This document shows, piece after piece, positions 1-7,507 of a stretch of 64,000 nucleotides of DNA. Under the pieces are notes generated by a model. That model saw only the letters and a list, made by a program, of their open reading frames with translations. It made no database searches and had not been told where the DNA came from. Every line of letters starts with the position of its first letter. Positions within the stretch are counted from its first letter, which is position 1. Both the position numbers and the translations under genes were made by a program. Source of the DNA: Bacteroidia bacterium (lineage in GTDB: Bacteria > Bacteroidota > Bacteroidia > CAIKAF01); the NCBI GenBank assembly GCA_030427255.1, contig JAUHWY010000002.1:186001-250000 (forward strand), in the 5' to 3' direction.

Positions 1-1
1 C

Positions 2-517
2 ATAAACGTTAGCTATTTGATGGAGCCATTGCCTTCTGATAGTGTAATTCTTTCATGTTCAGACTCTTTGCTATTTAAATTTCCTGAAGCTCTTGTTGTT
101 TTTGACAGTATTGGAAACCATATTAATTCAGAGATTTGGATTAAGGAAAACGAGTCAATTACGGTTTCCTACCTCTATTGTGATAGTGTGCGCTTTTTTA
201 ATTTATTTAAAAAGTCTATGACCGAAGATATTTCAAATGCAATCCTTTCAAATGTTTTCACACCCAATGGTGACGGAATTAATGATTTTTTTCATCCTGT
301 TCCACTACAGTTCCTTAGTACCTCAAGCTTGATCGGGGAATTCTTTATTTTCAATAGGTGGGGTTCTGAACTTTTCCATTCAACCAGCCTTAAGACACCA
401 TGGGAGCCCAAGATGGACGTTCCAGAAGGGACTTACTATTGTGTAGTTATTCTTGGTGACTCTTGTTCTCCCGGTACCCAAACTAGGCTTGTAAAGTCTT
501 TTCAACTGTTCCGTTGA
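2..517 (+). CDS. C-terminal part of a T9SS type B sorted surface protein (5' end outside window)
   Basis: The reading frame is open from base 2 with no stop, so the start lies upstream of the window. The visible end holds the gliding-motility-associated (type B) C-terminal sorting domain: FTPNGDGIND near residue 95, then FFIFNRWGSELFHS and a closing beta-rich stretch ending KSFQLFR. In this family the domain directs export by the type IX secretion system and attachment to the cell surface. What the protein does beyond that cannot be told from the fragment. The DNA is AT-rich compared with most of the window, as is the first 60% of the next gene, which starts 42 bp downstream and carries the same kind of tail. 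Confidence 0.85.
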   Translation: MNVSYLMEPLPSDSVILSCSDSLLFKFPEALVVFDSIGNHINSEIWIKENESITVSYLYCDSVRFFNLFKKSMTEDISNAILSNVFTPNGDGINDFFHPVPLQFLSTSSLIGEFFIFNRWGSELFHSTSLKTPWEPKMDVPEGTYYCVVILGDSCSPGTQTRLVKSFQLFR

Positions 518-542
518 TTGTAATTAAATTGTCTTAAATTTG
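514..542 (+). promoter_or_regulatory. Bacteroidota-type promoter (TTG-N18-TAAATTTG)
   Basis: TTG at 514-516 and TAAATTTG at 535-542 match the Bacteroidota -33/-7 pattern with an 18 bp spacer. The ATG of the next gene lies 17 bp downstream. The -33 box overlaps the stop codon of the preceding gene, so the two surface-protein genes can be transcribed separately. Confidence 0.6.
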
Positions 543-559
543 ATAACCAATTCTAAATC

Positions 560-3364
560 ATGAAAGCTTTGAGATTTTTTGTTCTTTTAATACCATACTT
601 TTTGGGCATTTCTGCACTTGCTCAGAGTGAACGGGTAAACTGGTATTTAGGTGATGCTACAAGTTTAGGCGTTCAATTTCCTTTGCCCAATTATGTTCCT
701 AATGTTACCACAGGTAATGCCGTTCCGATGGGGCGTGAAGGTCGATTTGTTGGCACTCACCCCATCAGTGGAAACCTTTTGTTCTATGGTAATGGCACTG
801 TACTTTACGATGCGTCGGGGATGACTATGACGAATGGCGCGGGGTTATCAGGCAATGTTGGTAATTTTCAGTCGGCTTGGTCTGTTCCAAATCCAGCTAA
901 TTGTGACCAATATTACTATATCTACAATTCCGCGGTTAGAGAAAATGCTCCCGGAGGAGTCTTTTATTCAATTATAGACATGTCAGCACAAGGGAATGGC
1001 ACTCCAGGCAATCCACTTGGCGAAGTTGTAATGGCTCAAAAGGATGTTCCTATTTATCAGCCCTCTTGGGAAGGTTTTACAGTTATTCAAAGTGTTGGTA
1101 ATCATGCATACTGGCTTTTAATAGGAAATGGAAACGGCTCTTCGATTGAGGTATTCAATATTTCTGCTGGAGGTGTTAACTTTTCCAGTTCATTTCCTTT
1201 GCCAGCAGCTTTAGGCGACATAAGAACAATAAGAGCTAATCGATTAGGAACACAAGTTTTCTTGGTTAGTGGTGTTGAGTCTGACCCATCCTATATTATT
1301 GACTTTAATCCTGCTATCGGGGCTCTTTCTAACCCAATCGCTATCCCAGCATTTGGTGCAAGTAACAATTTTTTTGACGGAAATTTGGATGCGGAGTTTT
1401 CATTTGATGGTACTAAAGTGTATGTTTCAAAAATGCGCAACCCAGGCGCAGGGTCGGGTGGGCAGATATATCAAGTTGACTTATCAAATTTAGGAAACCC
1501 ACCCGTAATAGTGTATGATAATATGGGTGGCAATAATGATTTTGTTAGCGGTTTGAGGAGAGGGCCTAACAAGCAAATTTACTTTGTTCACCGGGAGCCG
1601 ACAAATGGGTATCGTTATTTGGGTGTTATCCAAAACCCCAATGCTGCCGGCCTAGCCTGTAACCCACTTTCCTCTGGTATTGATTTGGGCCAAGGGTTCA
1701 ATGAAGAATATTTTGGATTACCTAATTTTTTTCTGGAGAACTTCAAACCTGTTGCAATAACTGATTCAATTATAGTCCCGTGTAATCAAGGTTTTGCGGC
1801 TCAGGTTTCACCACTAATCAATGATTTGGATTCCAACTTTACTGCTTTTTCATTATCCCTTATTGATATTCCTCAAGGGGTTCAAGCTTCAATAAATGGT
1901 ACGCAGGTTGATGTTGTTTTTCCAAATGTTTTCTTAAATCAGGACACTATTTTTTATGAGGTTTGTGACGATCATTGTTTTCAAAAGTGTGACACAGGCT
2001 TTATTGTGTTAGTTCCAATTTCCAATGTTCCTTCGCCTTTTTGGCCTAATGATACAAGTCTTTGTGCTTCCAGCCCATTACCGCTATTTACCCCATTAGC
2101 TAATCAAGGACTTTTACATACTTGGAGCACTGGAGCGACAACTGATACCATATTCGTTTCTAATACTGGTGACTATTCAGTAGAAGTTAACTTGGGCAAT
2201 TGCGTAATTCGGGATACTATTTTTGTAGATATTATATCAATTCCCACCCCCAACCTCGGCCTCAACCGGCTTATCTGCTCCGGTATTCCTCCAATTCTTG
2301 ATGCCACCTGCTCCGGGTGCTCGTACCTTTGGTCAACCGGTTCAACCGCCGGGTCTATTGCCCCAACTCAACCCGGTAATTATTGGGTGCAAGTTACCTC
2401 TCAGTGTGGGGTCGGTTCCGATACCGTGGCTGTTACCTCTTCGGTACAACCCTTTGTGGAACTGGGCCCCGACCGCCTAGTGTGCGATACCGCAGACTTG
2501 TTTATTGATTATTCTTGCCTCGGTTGCTACTACTTGGTGAATGACCAAGCCGCAGATTCATCGCTTACCATCGAAGCCTCAGGAACCTATTGGGTGGAAG
2601 TGGGTAACGATTGTGGTACGGTTTACGATACGGTAACCCTTGTTATGGGAGCCAATGCCGAATTTAATATCCTCGACGATTCCTTGGTTTGCCCAGGTGA
2701 TACCGCTTACCTCACTTCTGCGGGTGCCGTTGCTCCATACACTTGGTCCGATGGGTCGACAGGAGATACCCTTATGATTACCGAACGTGGTTGGTACTCC
2801 CTTACTTGGACCGGCGTATGCGGTGAAACCACCGACTCGGTCTATATTAAACAACTGCTGCCTTCCGAAATAACCCTGGGCGATGACTTTACCGTCTGCG
2901 ATAGTGGATTTGCTCCCATTTATATCGAAAATCTTGGCGATGACGCCGAGTACCTTTGGTGGAATGGTACCACAGGAGATACCGCCTACGTATTTAGAGA
3001 AGATAATTACGTGGTACGCGTGGATTATTGCGAGGATTTTTACACCGACACCATTTTTGTGCGGTATACCGACGAAACAGATGGCCTATTTATTCCCAAC
3101 ACGTTTACTCCTAATGGTGATGGACTCAATGAAATCTTTTACATCCGAGGTTTGGATCCCGCTTGGCTAAGCTTTGAGTTCTTGGTGTTTGACCGGTGGG
3201 GGCAAATTGTGTACCAAACCGATGACCCTCGGAAAGGATGGGAAGGTCTTGATCCTTCCGGTGCCAATAAACTCGACGATGGCTCTTACGTCTACAAGGT
3301 GATTTATACCTCCCCTTGTCGGTCGGAATGGGAATATACCGGAGTCGTTAATATGATTCGTTGA
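560..3364 (+). CDS. Secreted T9SS type B sorted protein with beta-propeller-like N-terminus and Ig/PKD-like repeats
   Basis: This 934-residue protein begins with a clear signal peptide (residues 1-21, ending SALAQ). Residues about 25-400 resemble the propeller-like module of Bacteroidota surface proteins (NLLFYGNGTVLYD motif, paired loops with 'YYYIYN'). Residues about 400-850 are repeated cysteine-containing Ig/PKD-like units (e.g. LCASSPLPLFT, LICSGIPPIL, LVCDTADLF). The last 85 residues are the type B sorting domain with FTPNGDGLNE and FDRWGQIVYQ. It is expected on the cell surface or released; adhesion is a possible role but not shown. Base composition changes sharply near position 2237, at a repeat boundary: AT-rich before, GC-richer after, which suggests a recombinant gene. 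Confidence 0.85.
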   Translation: MKALRFFVLLIPYFLGISALAQSERVNWYLGDATSLGVQFPLPNYVPNVTTGNAVPMGREGRFVGTHPISGNLLFYGNGTVLYDASGMTMTNGAGLSGNVGNFQSAWSVPNPANCDQYYYIYNSAVRENAPGGVFYSIIDMSAQGNGTPGNPLGEVVMAQKDVPIYQPSWEGFTVIQSVGNHAYWLLIGNGNGSSIEVFNISAGGVNFSSSFPLPAALGDIRTIRANRLGTQVFLVSGVESDPSYIIDFNPAIGALSNPIAIPAFGASNNFFDGNLDAEFSFDGTKVYVSKMRNPGAGSGGQIYQVDLSNLGNPPVIVYDNMGGNNDFVSGLRRGPNKQIYFVHREPTNGYRYLGVIQNPNAAGLACNPLSSGIDLGQGFNEEYFGLPNFFLENFKPVAITDSIIVPCNQGFAAQVSPLINDLDSNFTAFSLSLIDIPQGVQASINGTQVDVVFPNVFLNQDTIFYEVCDDHCFQKCDTGFIVLVPISNVPSPFWPNDTSLCASSPLPLFTPLANQGLLHTWSTGATTDTIFVSNTGDYSVEVNLGNCVIRDTIFVDIISIPTPNLGLNRLICSGIPPILDATCSGCSYLWSTGSTAGSIAPTQPGNYWVQVTSQCGVGSDTVAVTSSVQPFVELGPDRLVCDTADLFIDYSCLGCYYLVNDQAADSSLTIEASGTYWVEVGNDCGTVYDTVTLVMGANAEFNILDDSLVCPGDTAYLTSAGAVAPYTWSDGSTGDTLMITERGWYSLTWTGVCGETTDSVYIKQLLPSEITLGDDFTVCDSGFAPIYIENLGDDAEYLWWNGTTGDTAYVFREDNYVVRVDYCEDFYTDTIFVRYTDETDGLFIPNTFTPNGDGLNEIFYIRGLDPAWLSFEFLVFDRWGQIVYQTDDPRKGWEGLDPSGANKLDDGSYVYKVIYTSPCRSEWEYTGVVNMIR

Positions 3365-3389
3365 GAAACCTGAAGGCTTTGTATCTTTG
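3361..3389 (+). promoter_or_regulatory. Bacteroidota-type promoter (TTG-N18-TATCTTTG)
   Basis: TTG at 3361-3363 and TATCTTTG at 3382-3389 are separated by 18 bp. The -33 box overlaps the stop of the surface-protein gene. The start codon of the DUF3127 gene follows 20 bp after the -7 box. Confidence 0.65.
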
Positions 3390-3409
3390 CAGGAAATTCA
3401 ACAGTTTCT

Positions 3410-3796
3410 ATGGAATTAACCGGCACGATTAAACAAGTTCTCCCCCTTCAAAGCGGCGAAGGCCGCAATGGCCCCTGGCGCAAACAAGAGTTTATTCTTC
3501 AAACCGAAGGCCCATACCCCAAAGATGTGTGTATAGCCGTTTGGGGAAATAAAATCGACGGCGCCCCCATTCAGGAAAACCAAAAAGTGCAGGTGTCTTT
3601 TGACGTTGAAAGCCGTGAATATAACGGTCGTTGGTATACCGATGTAAAAGCTTGGAAGGTTCAAGCGGCCGATGCTGCTGCTGCTCCGCCGCCGGCAGCA
3701 AATGCGCCTTCCGGAGCCGCAGCACCTCCATTTCCTGCTGCCCCGCCTCCTCCTCCTATGCCCGGTGGTGGTGGAGAAGACGATTTGCCCTTCTAA
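3410..3796 (+). CDS. DUF3127 protein, OB-fold-like, with SSB-type acidic C-terminal tail
   Basis: The 128-residue protein has a compact N-terminal domain (residues 1-85, MELTGTIKQVLPLQSGEG start, DVCIAVWGNK, VSFDVESREYNGRWYTDVKAWKV) typical of DUF3127, a family found mainly in Bacteroidota and thought to have an OB fold. Residues 88-120 are a low-complexity Ala/Pro/Gly linker. The last residues, GGGGEDDLPF, closely resemble the acidic tip by which single-stranded DNA-binding proteins recruit partners. The arrangement (OB-like domain, flexible linker, acidic tip) is that of SSB. A role in nucleic-acid binding is inferred. It has its own promoter and stands alone; the next gene is convergent. 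Confidence 0.8.
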   Translation: MELTGTIKQVLPLQSGEGRNGPWRKQEFILQTEGPYPKDVCIAVWGNKIDGAPIQENQKVQVSFDVESREYNGRWYTDVKAWKVQAADAAAAPPPAANAPSGAAAPPFPAAPPPPPMPGGGGEDDLPF

Positions 3797-3892
3797 GGCC
3801 ATCTTTCAAAATCCCCCTTTGATTTTCTCTTATAAGGAAATCGCTTGAAAAGGGTCCTTTCTTTCTAGCTTATGGTATTCATACGGAGCTTA

Positions 3893-4030
3893 AGCGGGAG
3901 GGATGGAGCCGATACCCCACAAGCCCAAAGCAAAGACGCCCAAGGGCTTGCCGGGCGGCGCAACGCAAGCCACGGCAAGCATTATGGGCGACTTGCTTTG
4001 GGGTGAGGAGTAAAGGTGAGAGCCCGTCCC
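3893..4030 (-). repeat. Structured intergenic element A (framework-plus-hairpin family)
   Basis: This GC-rich element lies between two convergent genes. Read on the minus strand it has the 5' half GGCTCTC..TTTACTCCTC (GGAGTA on the plus strand at 4007-4012) and the 3' half GGGGTATCGGCTCCATCCCT (TACCCC on the plus strand at 3913-3918), with a variable hairpin between. Its flanks align closely with element B at 17344, and its apical loop resembles those of B and G. No reading frame here looks real. Confidence 0.75.
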
Positions 4031-4047
4031 TATGGGCCCGCCCAAAT

Positions 4048-4272
4048 TCACTCCCCGTATTCTATGATTTCGTTGCCGTCCTTGTCTTTTCTGCTTCCCT
4101 TAGCTTTTAGTTCTATGGTGCCTTTTTGCTTTCGGGGCTGGGACTGGCCTCGGTTTGTGCTGTTGGAGTTGCTGCTTCCTTGGCGGGCTTTAAATAGACG
4201 GATTAGGAATTTTAGGGCATAGTAAATGCCTATCACTAATAAAACGGTACGTGCTATGGCCCAGATTTTCAT
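4048..4272 (-). CDS. DUF4834 family small membrane protein
   Basis: The 74-residue protein has one N-terminal membrane segment (residues about 3-24, IWAIARTVLLVIGIYYALKFLI). A polar, basic cytosolic tail follows, with a Ser/Asn-rich stretch (residues 33-42) and an end GNEIIEYGE. This layout matches DUF4834, a Bacteroidota family of unknown function in which the terminal acidic I-x-Y or E-Y-x-E motif is conserved. It lies 15 bp upstream of carB's 3' end on the same strand, that is, downstream of carB in transcription, and could be co-transcribed with it. The function is unknown. Confidence 0.65.
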   Translation of the reverse strand: MKIWAIARTVLLVIGIYYALKFLIRLFKARQGSSNSNSTNRGQSQPRKQKGTIELKAKGSRKDKDGNEIIEYGE

Positions 4273-4287
4273 GACGCAAAGATAGGC

Positions 4288-7098
4288 TTAGCGACTGAGG
4301 TAGAGGTTTCGTTCGGTGTAGATTTTGGTGAAATACCTGTCGCGCAAGCTGCTGATAAATCGGATTGCTTCTCCCGTGCTTTTCATTTCAGGTCCCAATT
4401 CTTTGTTGACTTTGGGGAATTTATTGAAGCTAAAGACGGGGATTTTTATGGCGTATCCTTCCAACCTTGGTTTGTATTCAAAATCGTTTAGTGTGTGGGT
4501 ACCCAGCATAATTTTAGCTGCCCAATTTACGTAGGGCTGACCGTAAGCCTTGCAAATGAAGGGGACAGTGCGTGAGGCTCTAGGGTTCGCTTCAATGACG
4601 AACACTTCGTCGTCTTTTATGGCAAACTGTATGTTGATTAAGCCTTTAACTCCCATTTCAAGGGCTATTTTTTTGGTGTATTCTTCAATTTTCTCAATCA
4701 CCAAAGCTCCAAGGTTGTAGGGCGGCAGAACGGCATAGGAATCGCCCGAGTGAATTCCGGCAGGTTCAATATGTTGCATAATTCCAAGAATTTGCACTTC
4801 ATTTCCATCGCAAATGGCATCTGCTTCGGCTTCAATAGTACGTTCTAGAAAGTGGTCCAGCAGAATATTGTTTCCTGGAATATCTCTTAGAAGTTCAATT
4901 AAATGCGATTCAAGTTCTTCGTTGTTGAGCACGATTTTCATCTTTTGTCCACCCAGCACGTAGGAGGGGCGCACCAAAAGGGGGAATCCAAGTTCTGCAC
5001 TTAGGGTCAGGGCTTCGTCAATGGTTCTAACCGTGCCAAATTTGGGGTAGGGGATGTTAAGCTCATGCAATAGGCGTGAAAATCGACCTCTGTCTTCTGC
5101 TAAGTCCAAGGAGGCATATCCGGTGCCCAAAATGGGGATGCCGTATCGGTCGAGCTTTTCGGCTAGTTTAAGGGCTGTTTGTCCGCCGAGTTGCACCATA
5201 ACACCAAGGGGTTTTTCGTGGCGAATGATGTCGTATAAATGTTCCCAAAAAACGGGTTCAAAGTAGAGTTTATCTGCGGTATCCGGGTCGGTAGACACCG
5301 TTTCCGGGTTGCAGTTGACCATGATGGCTTCGAAGCCGGCCTCTTTAGCGGCCAACACCCCGTGAACGCAGCAATAATCAAATTCTATGCCCTGTCCAAT
5401 TCGGTTTGGTCCGGCACCTAATATCAATACCTTGGCTTTGTCGGTGGTGGTAGACTCGTTCTCCTCGTCAAAGGTGGAATAGAAGTAGGGGGTAAATGCT
5501 TCAAACTCTGCCGCGCAGGTGTCCACTTGCTTCCACACCCTATGCACTCCATCTTTTTCTCTTTTTGAAAATACTTCGCTTTCTAGGCAATTGGTTAAAT
5601 GAGCAATTTGTCGATCGCCATATCCCTTTTGTTTGGCTCTTCGCAGTAGATCCAAGGGCAAGGTTTCTATGCTGAATTGGGTGAGCTCTTGTTCAAAATC
5701 TACCAAATCCCGGATTTGACTGAGGAACCAAGGGTGAATCTGGGTATGTCGTTGTACCGTAGACAAAGGCAAACCCAGCTTAAATGCATCGTAGATGTGG
5801 AACAGCCGATTCCAAGAAGGGTGGCTTAAGCTTTGTAGGATTTGGTCGCGGTTTCGTAATTCCTTTCCATCGGCACCCAAACCATTTCTGCCAATCTCCA
5901 GGCTTTGACAAGCTTTTTGTAAGGCCTCCTGAAAAGATCGACCAATGCCCATTACTTCGCCTACCGATTTCATTTGAAGACCTAAAGAAGCATCTGCACC
6001 CTTGAATTTGTCAAAATTCCAACGGGGAATTTTGACTATGACATAGTCCAAGGTGGGTTCAAATAAGGCCGAAGTTTTGGTGATTGGGTTTTCCAGTTCG
6101 TCCAAGGTATAACCTATGGCCAGTTTGGTAGCAATGCGCGCAATGGGATAACCGGTTGCTTTGGAGGCCAAAGCCGAGGAGCGGCTAACCCTTGGGTTGA
6201 TTTCTATGGCTACCATTTCTCCGGTTTCGGGGTGAATTGCAAACTGTACGTTACAACCTCCGGCGAAATTCCCAATAGCGCGCATCATGCGAATGGCCAG
6301 ATCGCGCATTTCTTGGTAAAGGGTATCGGGAAGGGTCATTGCAGGTGCTACCGTAATGGAGTCGCCAGTATGAATGCCCATGGGGTCCATATTTTCAATG
6401 GAACAAATAATGACCACATTGTCGTTGGCATCCCGAAGCAATTCCAATTCAAACTCACTCCAACCAAAGATGGACTTTTCAATAAGCACTTCATGAATGG
6501 GGCTGGCATGGAGGCCGTTGTTCAATAAATCGTCGAAGGATTCACGGTCATGCACAAAGGCACCTCCCGTTCCGCCTAAGGTATAAGAGGGTCGAATAAC
6601 CAATGGAAAGCCAATGCGTTGCGCAATATCTTTGCCCTCTAAGAAGGAGTTCGCCGTTTCCGAAGGGGCCACGGGAACCTCTTCTTGGTGCATGAGTTGA
6701 CGAAACAACTCTCGATTTTCTGTTCGATCGATTGCTTCCAAGTCTACGCCAATCAAACGCACGCCAAACTGTTCCCAAATGCCTGCTTCGGCGCATTCCT
6801 TACACAGGTTTAGGGCGGTTTGTCCTCCCATGGTGGGCAGTACTGCATCTATTTGCTCCGACTCCAAAATATCTACAATACTTTCCAGCTCAAGTGGTTT
6901 TAGGAATATTTGGTCTGCAACCACCGGGTCGGTCATAATGGTAGCCGGATTGGAATTGATGAGCAGCACCCTAATGCCTTCTTCTTTGAGGGCGCGTGCC
7001 GCTTGCGTTCCCGAATAGTCGAATTCACAGGCTTGTCCTATAACGATAGGGCCGCTCCCAATAATAAGTACGGACCTTATGGATTGATCTTTTGGCAT
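4288..7098 (-). CDS. carB: Carbamoyl-phosphate synthase large subunit (short form)
   Basis: CarB makes carbamoyl phosphate from bicarbonate, ATP and ammonia passed on from CarA, for arginine and pyrimidine synthesis. The two homologous halves are evident: GPIVIGQACEFDYSGTQA near residue 20 and ILGAGPNRIGQGIEFDYC near residue 560, each followed by an ATP-grasp domain (e.g. RPSYTLGGTGGAFV and RPSYVLGGQKMKIV). The protein is 936 residues and stops just after the second ATP-grasp part, so it lacks the C-terminal allosteric (methylglyoxal synthase-like) domain of the roughly 1070-residue enterobacterial enzyme. I believe this is usual in Bacteroidota. The start MPKDQSIRS is chosen over an ATG 21 bp upstream because it lies at the normal family start. 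No carA is adjacent. Confidence 0.95.
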   Translation of the reverse strand: MPKDQSIRSVLIIGSGPIVIGQACEFDYSGTQAARALKEEGIRVLLINSNPATIMTDPVVADQIFLKPLELESIVDILESEQIDAVLPTMGGQTALNLCKECAEAGIWEQFGVRLIGVDLEAIDRTENRELFRQLMHQEEVPVAPSETANSFLEGKDIAQRIGFPLVIRPSYTLGGTGGAFVHDRESFDDLLNNGLHASPIHEVLIEKSIFGWSEFELELLRDANDNVVIICSIENMDPMGIHTGDSITVAPAMTLPDTLYQEMRDLAIRMMRAIGNFAGGCNVQFAIHPETGEMVAIEINPRVSRSSALASKATGYPIARIATKLAIGYTLDELENPITKTSALFEPTLDYVIVKIPRWNFDKFKGADASLGLQMKSVGEVMGIGRSFQEALQKACQSLEIGRNGLGADGKELRNRDQILQSLSHPSWNRLFHIYDAFKLGLPLSTVQRHTQIHPWFLSQIRDLVDFEQELTQFSIETLPLDLLRRAKQKGYGDRQIAHLTNCLESEVFSKREKDGVHRVWKQVDTCAAEFEAFTPYFYSTFDEENESTTTDKAKVLILGAGPNRIGQGIEFDYCCVHGVLAAKEAGFEAIMVNCNPETVSTDPDTADKLYFEPVFWEHLYDIIRHEKPLGVMVQLGGQTALKLAEKLDRYGIPILGTGYASLDLAEDRGRFSRLLHELNIPYPKFGTVRTIDEALTLSAELGFPLLVRPSYVLGGQKMKIVLNNEELESHLIELLRDIPGNNILLDHFLERTIEAEADAICDGNEVQILGIMQHIEPAGIHSGDSYAVLPPYNLGALVIEKIEEYTKKIALEMGVKGLINIQFAIKDDEVFVIEANPRASRTVPFICKAYGQPYVNWAAKIMLGTHTLNDFEYKPRLEGYAIKIPVFSFNKFPKVNKELGPEMKSTGEAIRFISSLRDRYFTKIYTERNLYLSR

Positions 7099-7116
7099 GT
7101 TGCTTCGGTGTTCCCG

Positions 7117-7124
7117 CAAAGGTA
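7117..7124 (-). promoter_or_regulatory. -7 box TACCTTTG upstream of carB
   Basis: On the minus strand TACCTTTG lies 18 bp upstream of the chosen carB start. I do not see a clean TTG -33 box at the usual distance. The match to the Bacteroidota -7 consensus TAnnTTTG is exact. Confidence 0.45.
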
Positions 7125-7507
7125 CGCAGCCCAGTGCGGATTCGCCATTTTAATCGTTATTTCTTACTTGACCTTTGGCTTCCTTTTGGAGGATATTTGG
7201 CTTATGATAGGGCGCTATATTTATTTTCGGCTGCACGCTTATCAAGTATTGATCCAAGCCCTAGAGTCCGTGTCTTCACGCCATTATGCTTGACACCTCC
7301 GAGTTTTTGTTCTGAGGCTTTTGTTAGGATGTAAACATTCCGCCCTGAGCGCTGCATTGCTCCGAAATGGGGGGCTTCTCCTCAAGCTTGGGAAAGTTGG
7401 GTTTAAAAAATCTCTACATGTAAAAGTGCAAACGGCTGATAATCAGCTGTTTTTCAGGTTGAGAATCTCTACATGGCCATGTAGAGATTGGATAGAGGCC
7501 TGAACTG
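7125..7507. other. Intergenic region between the giant surface-protein gene and carB
   Basis: No credible gene is present. The part nearest the giant gene holds the nested inverted repeats described at 7409-7489. The rest (about 7140-7400) shows no tRNA, riboswitch or repeat that I recognise. Confidence 0.6.
7409..7489 (-). terminator. Nested inverted repeats, probable terminator of the giant surface-protein gene
   Basis: A perfect 26-base palindrome occupies 7464-7489 (half AATCTCTACATG). The same 12-base half-site recurs at 7409-7420. Between them, 7431-7451 is another hairpin (GGCTGAT/ATCAGCT core). On the minus strand the 12-base arms at 7478-7489 and 7409-7420 can pair around the inner hairpin and are followed by a T-run, as a terminator for the gene ending at 7508 would be. 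The palindrome could alternatively be a protein-binding site. Confidence 0.55.

Noticed and set aside
3416-3802. Full-length antisense frame to the DUF3127 gene
   Set aside because: Its length comes from the Ala/Pro/Gly-coding repeats on the other strand; no start context or family match.
6910-7293. Plus-strand open frame over the carB start and its upstream region
   Set aside because: Mostly antisense to carB, no family signal.
7140-7500. Possible tRNA or riboswitch before carB
   Set aside because: No T-loop, acceptor pairing or known riboswitch core found on either strand.
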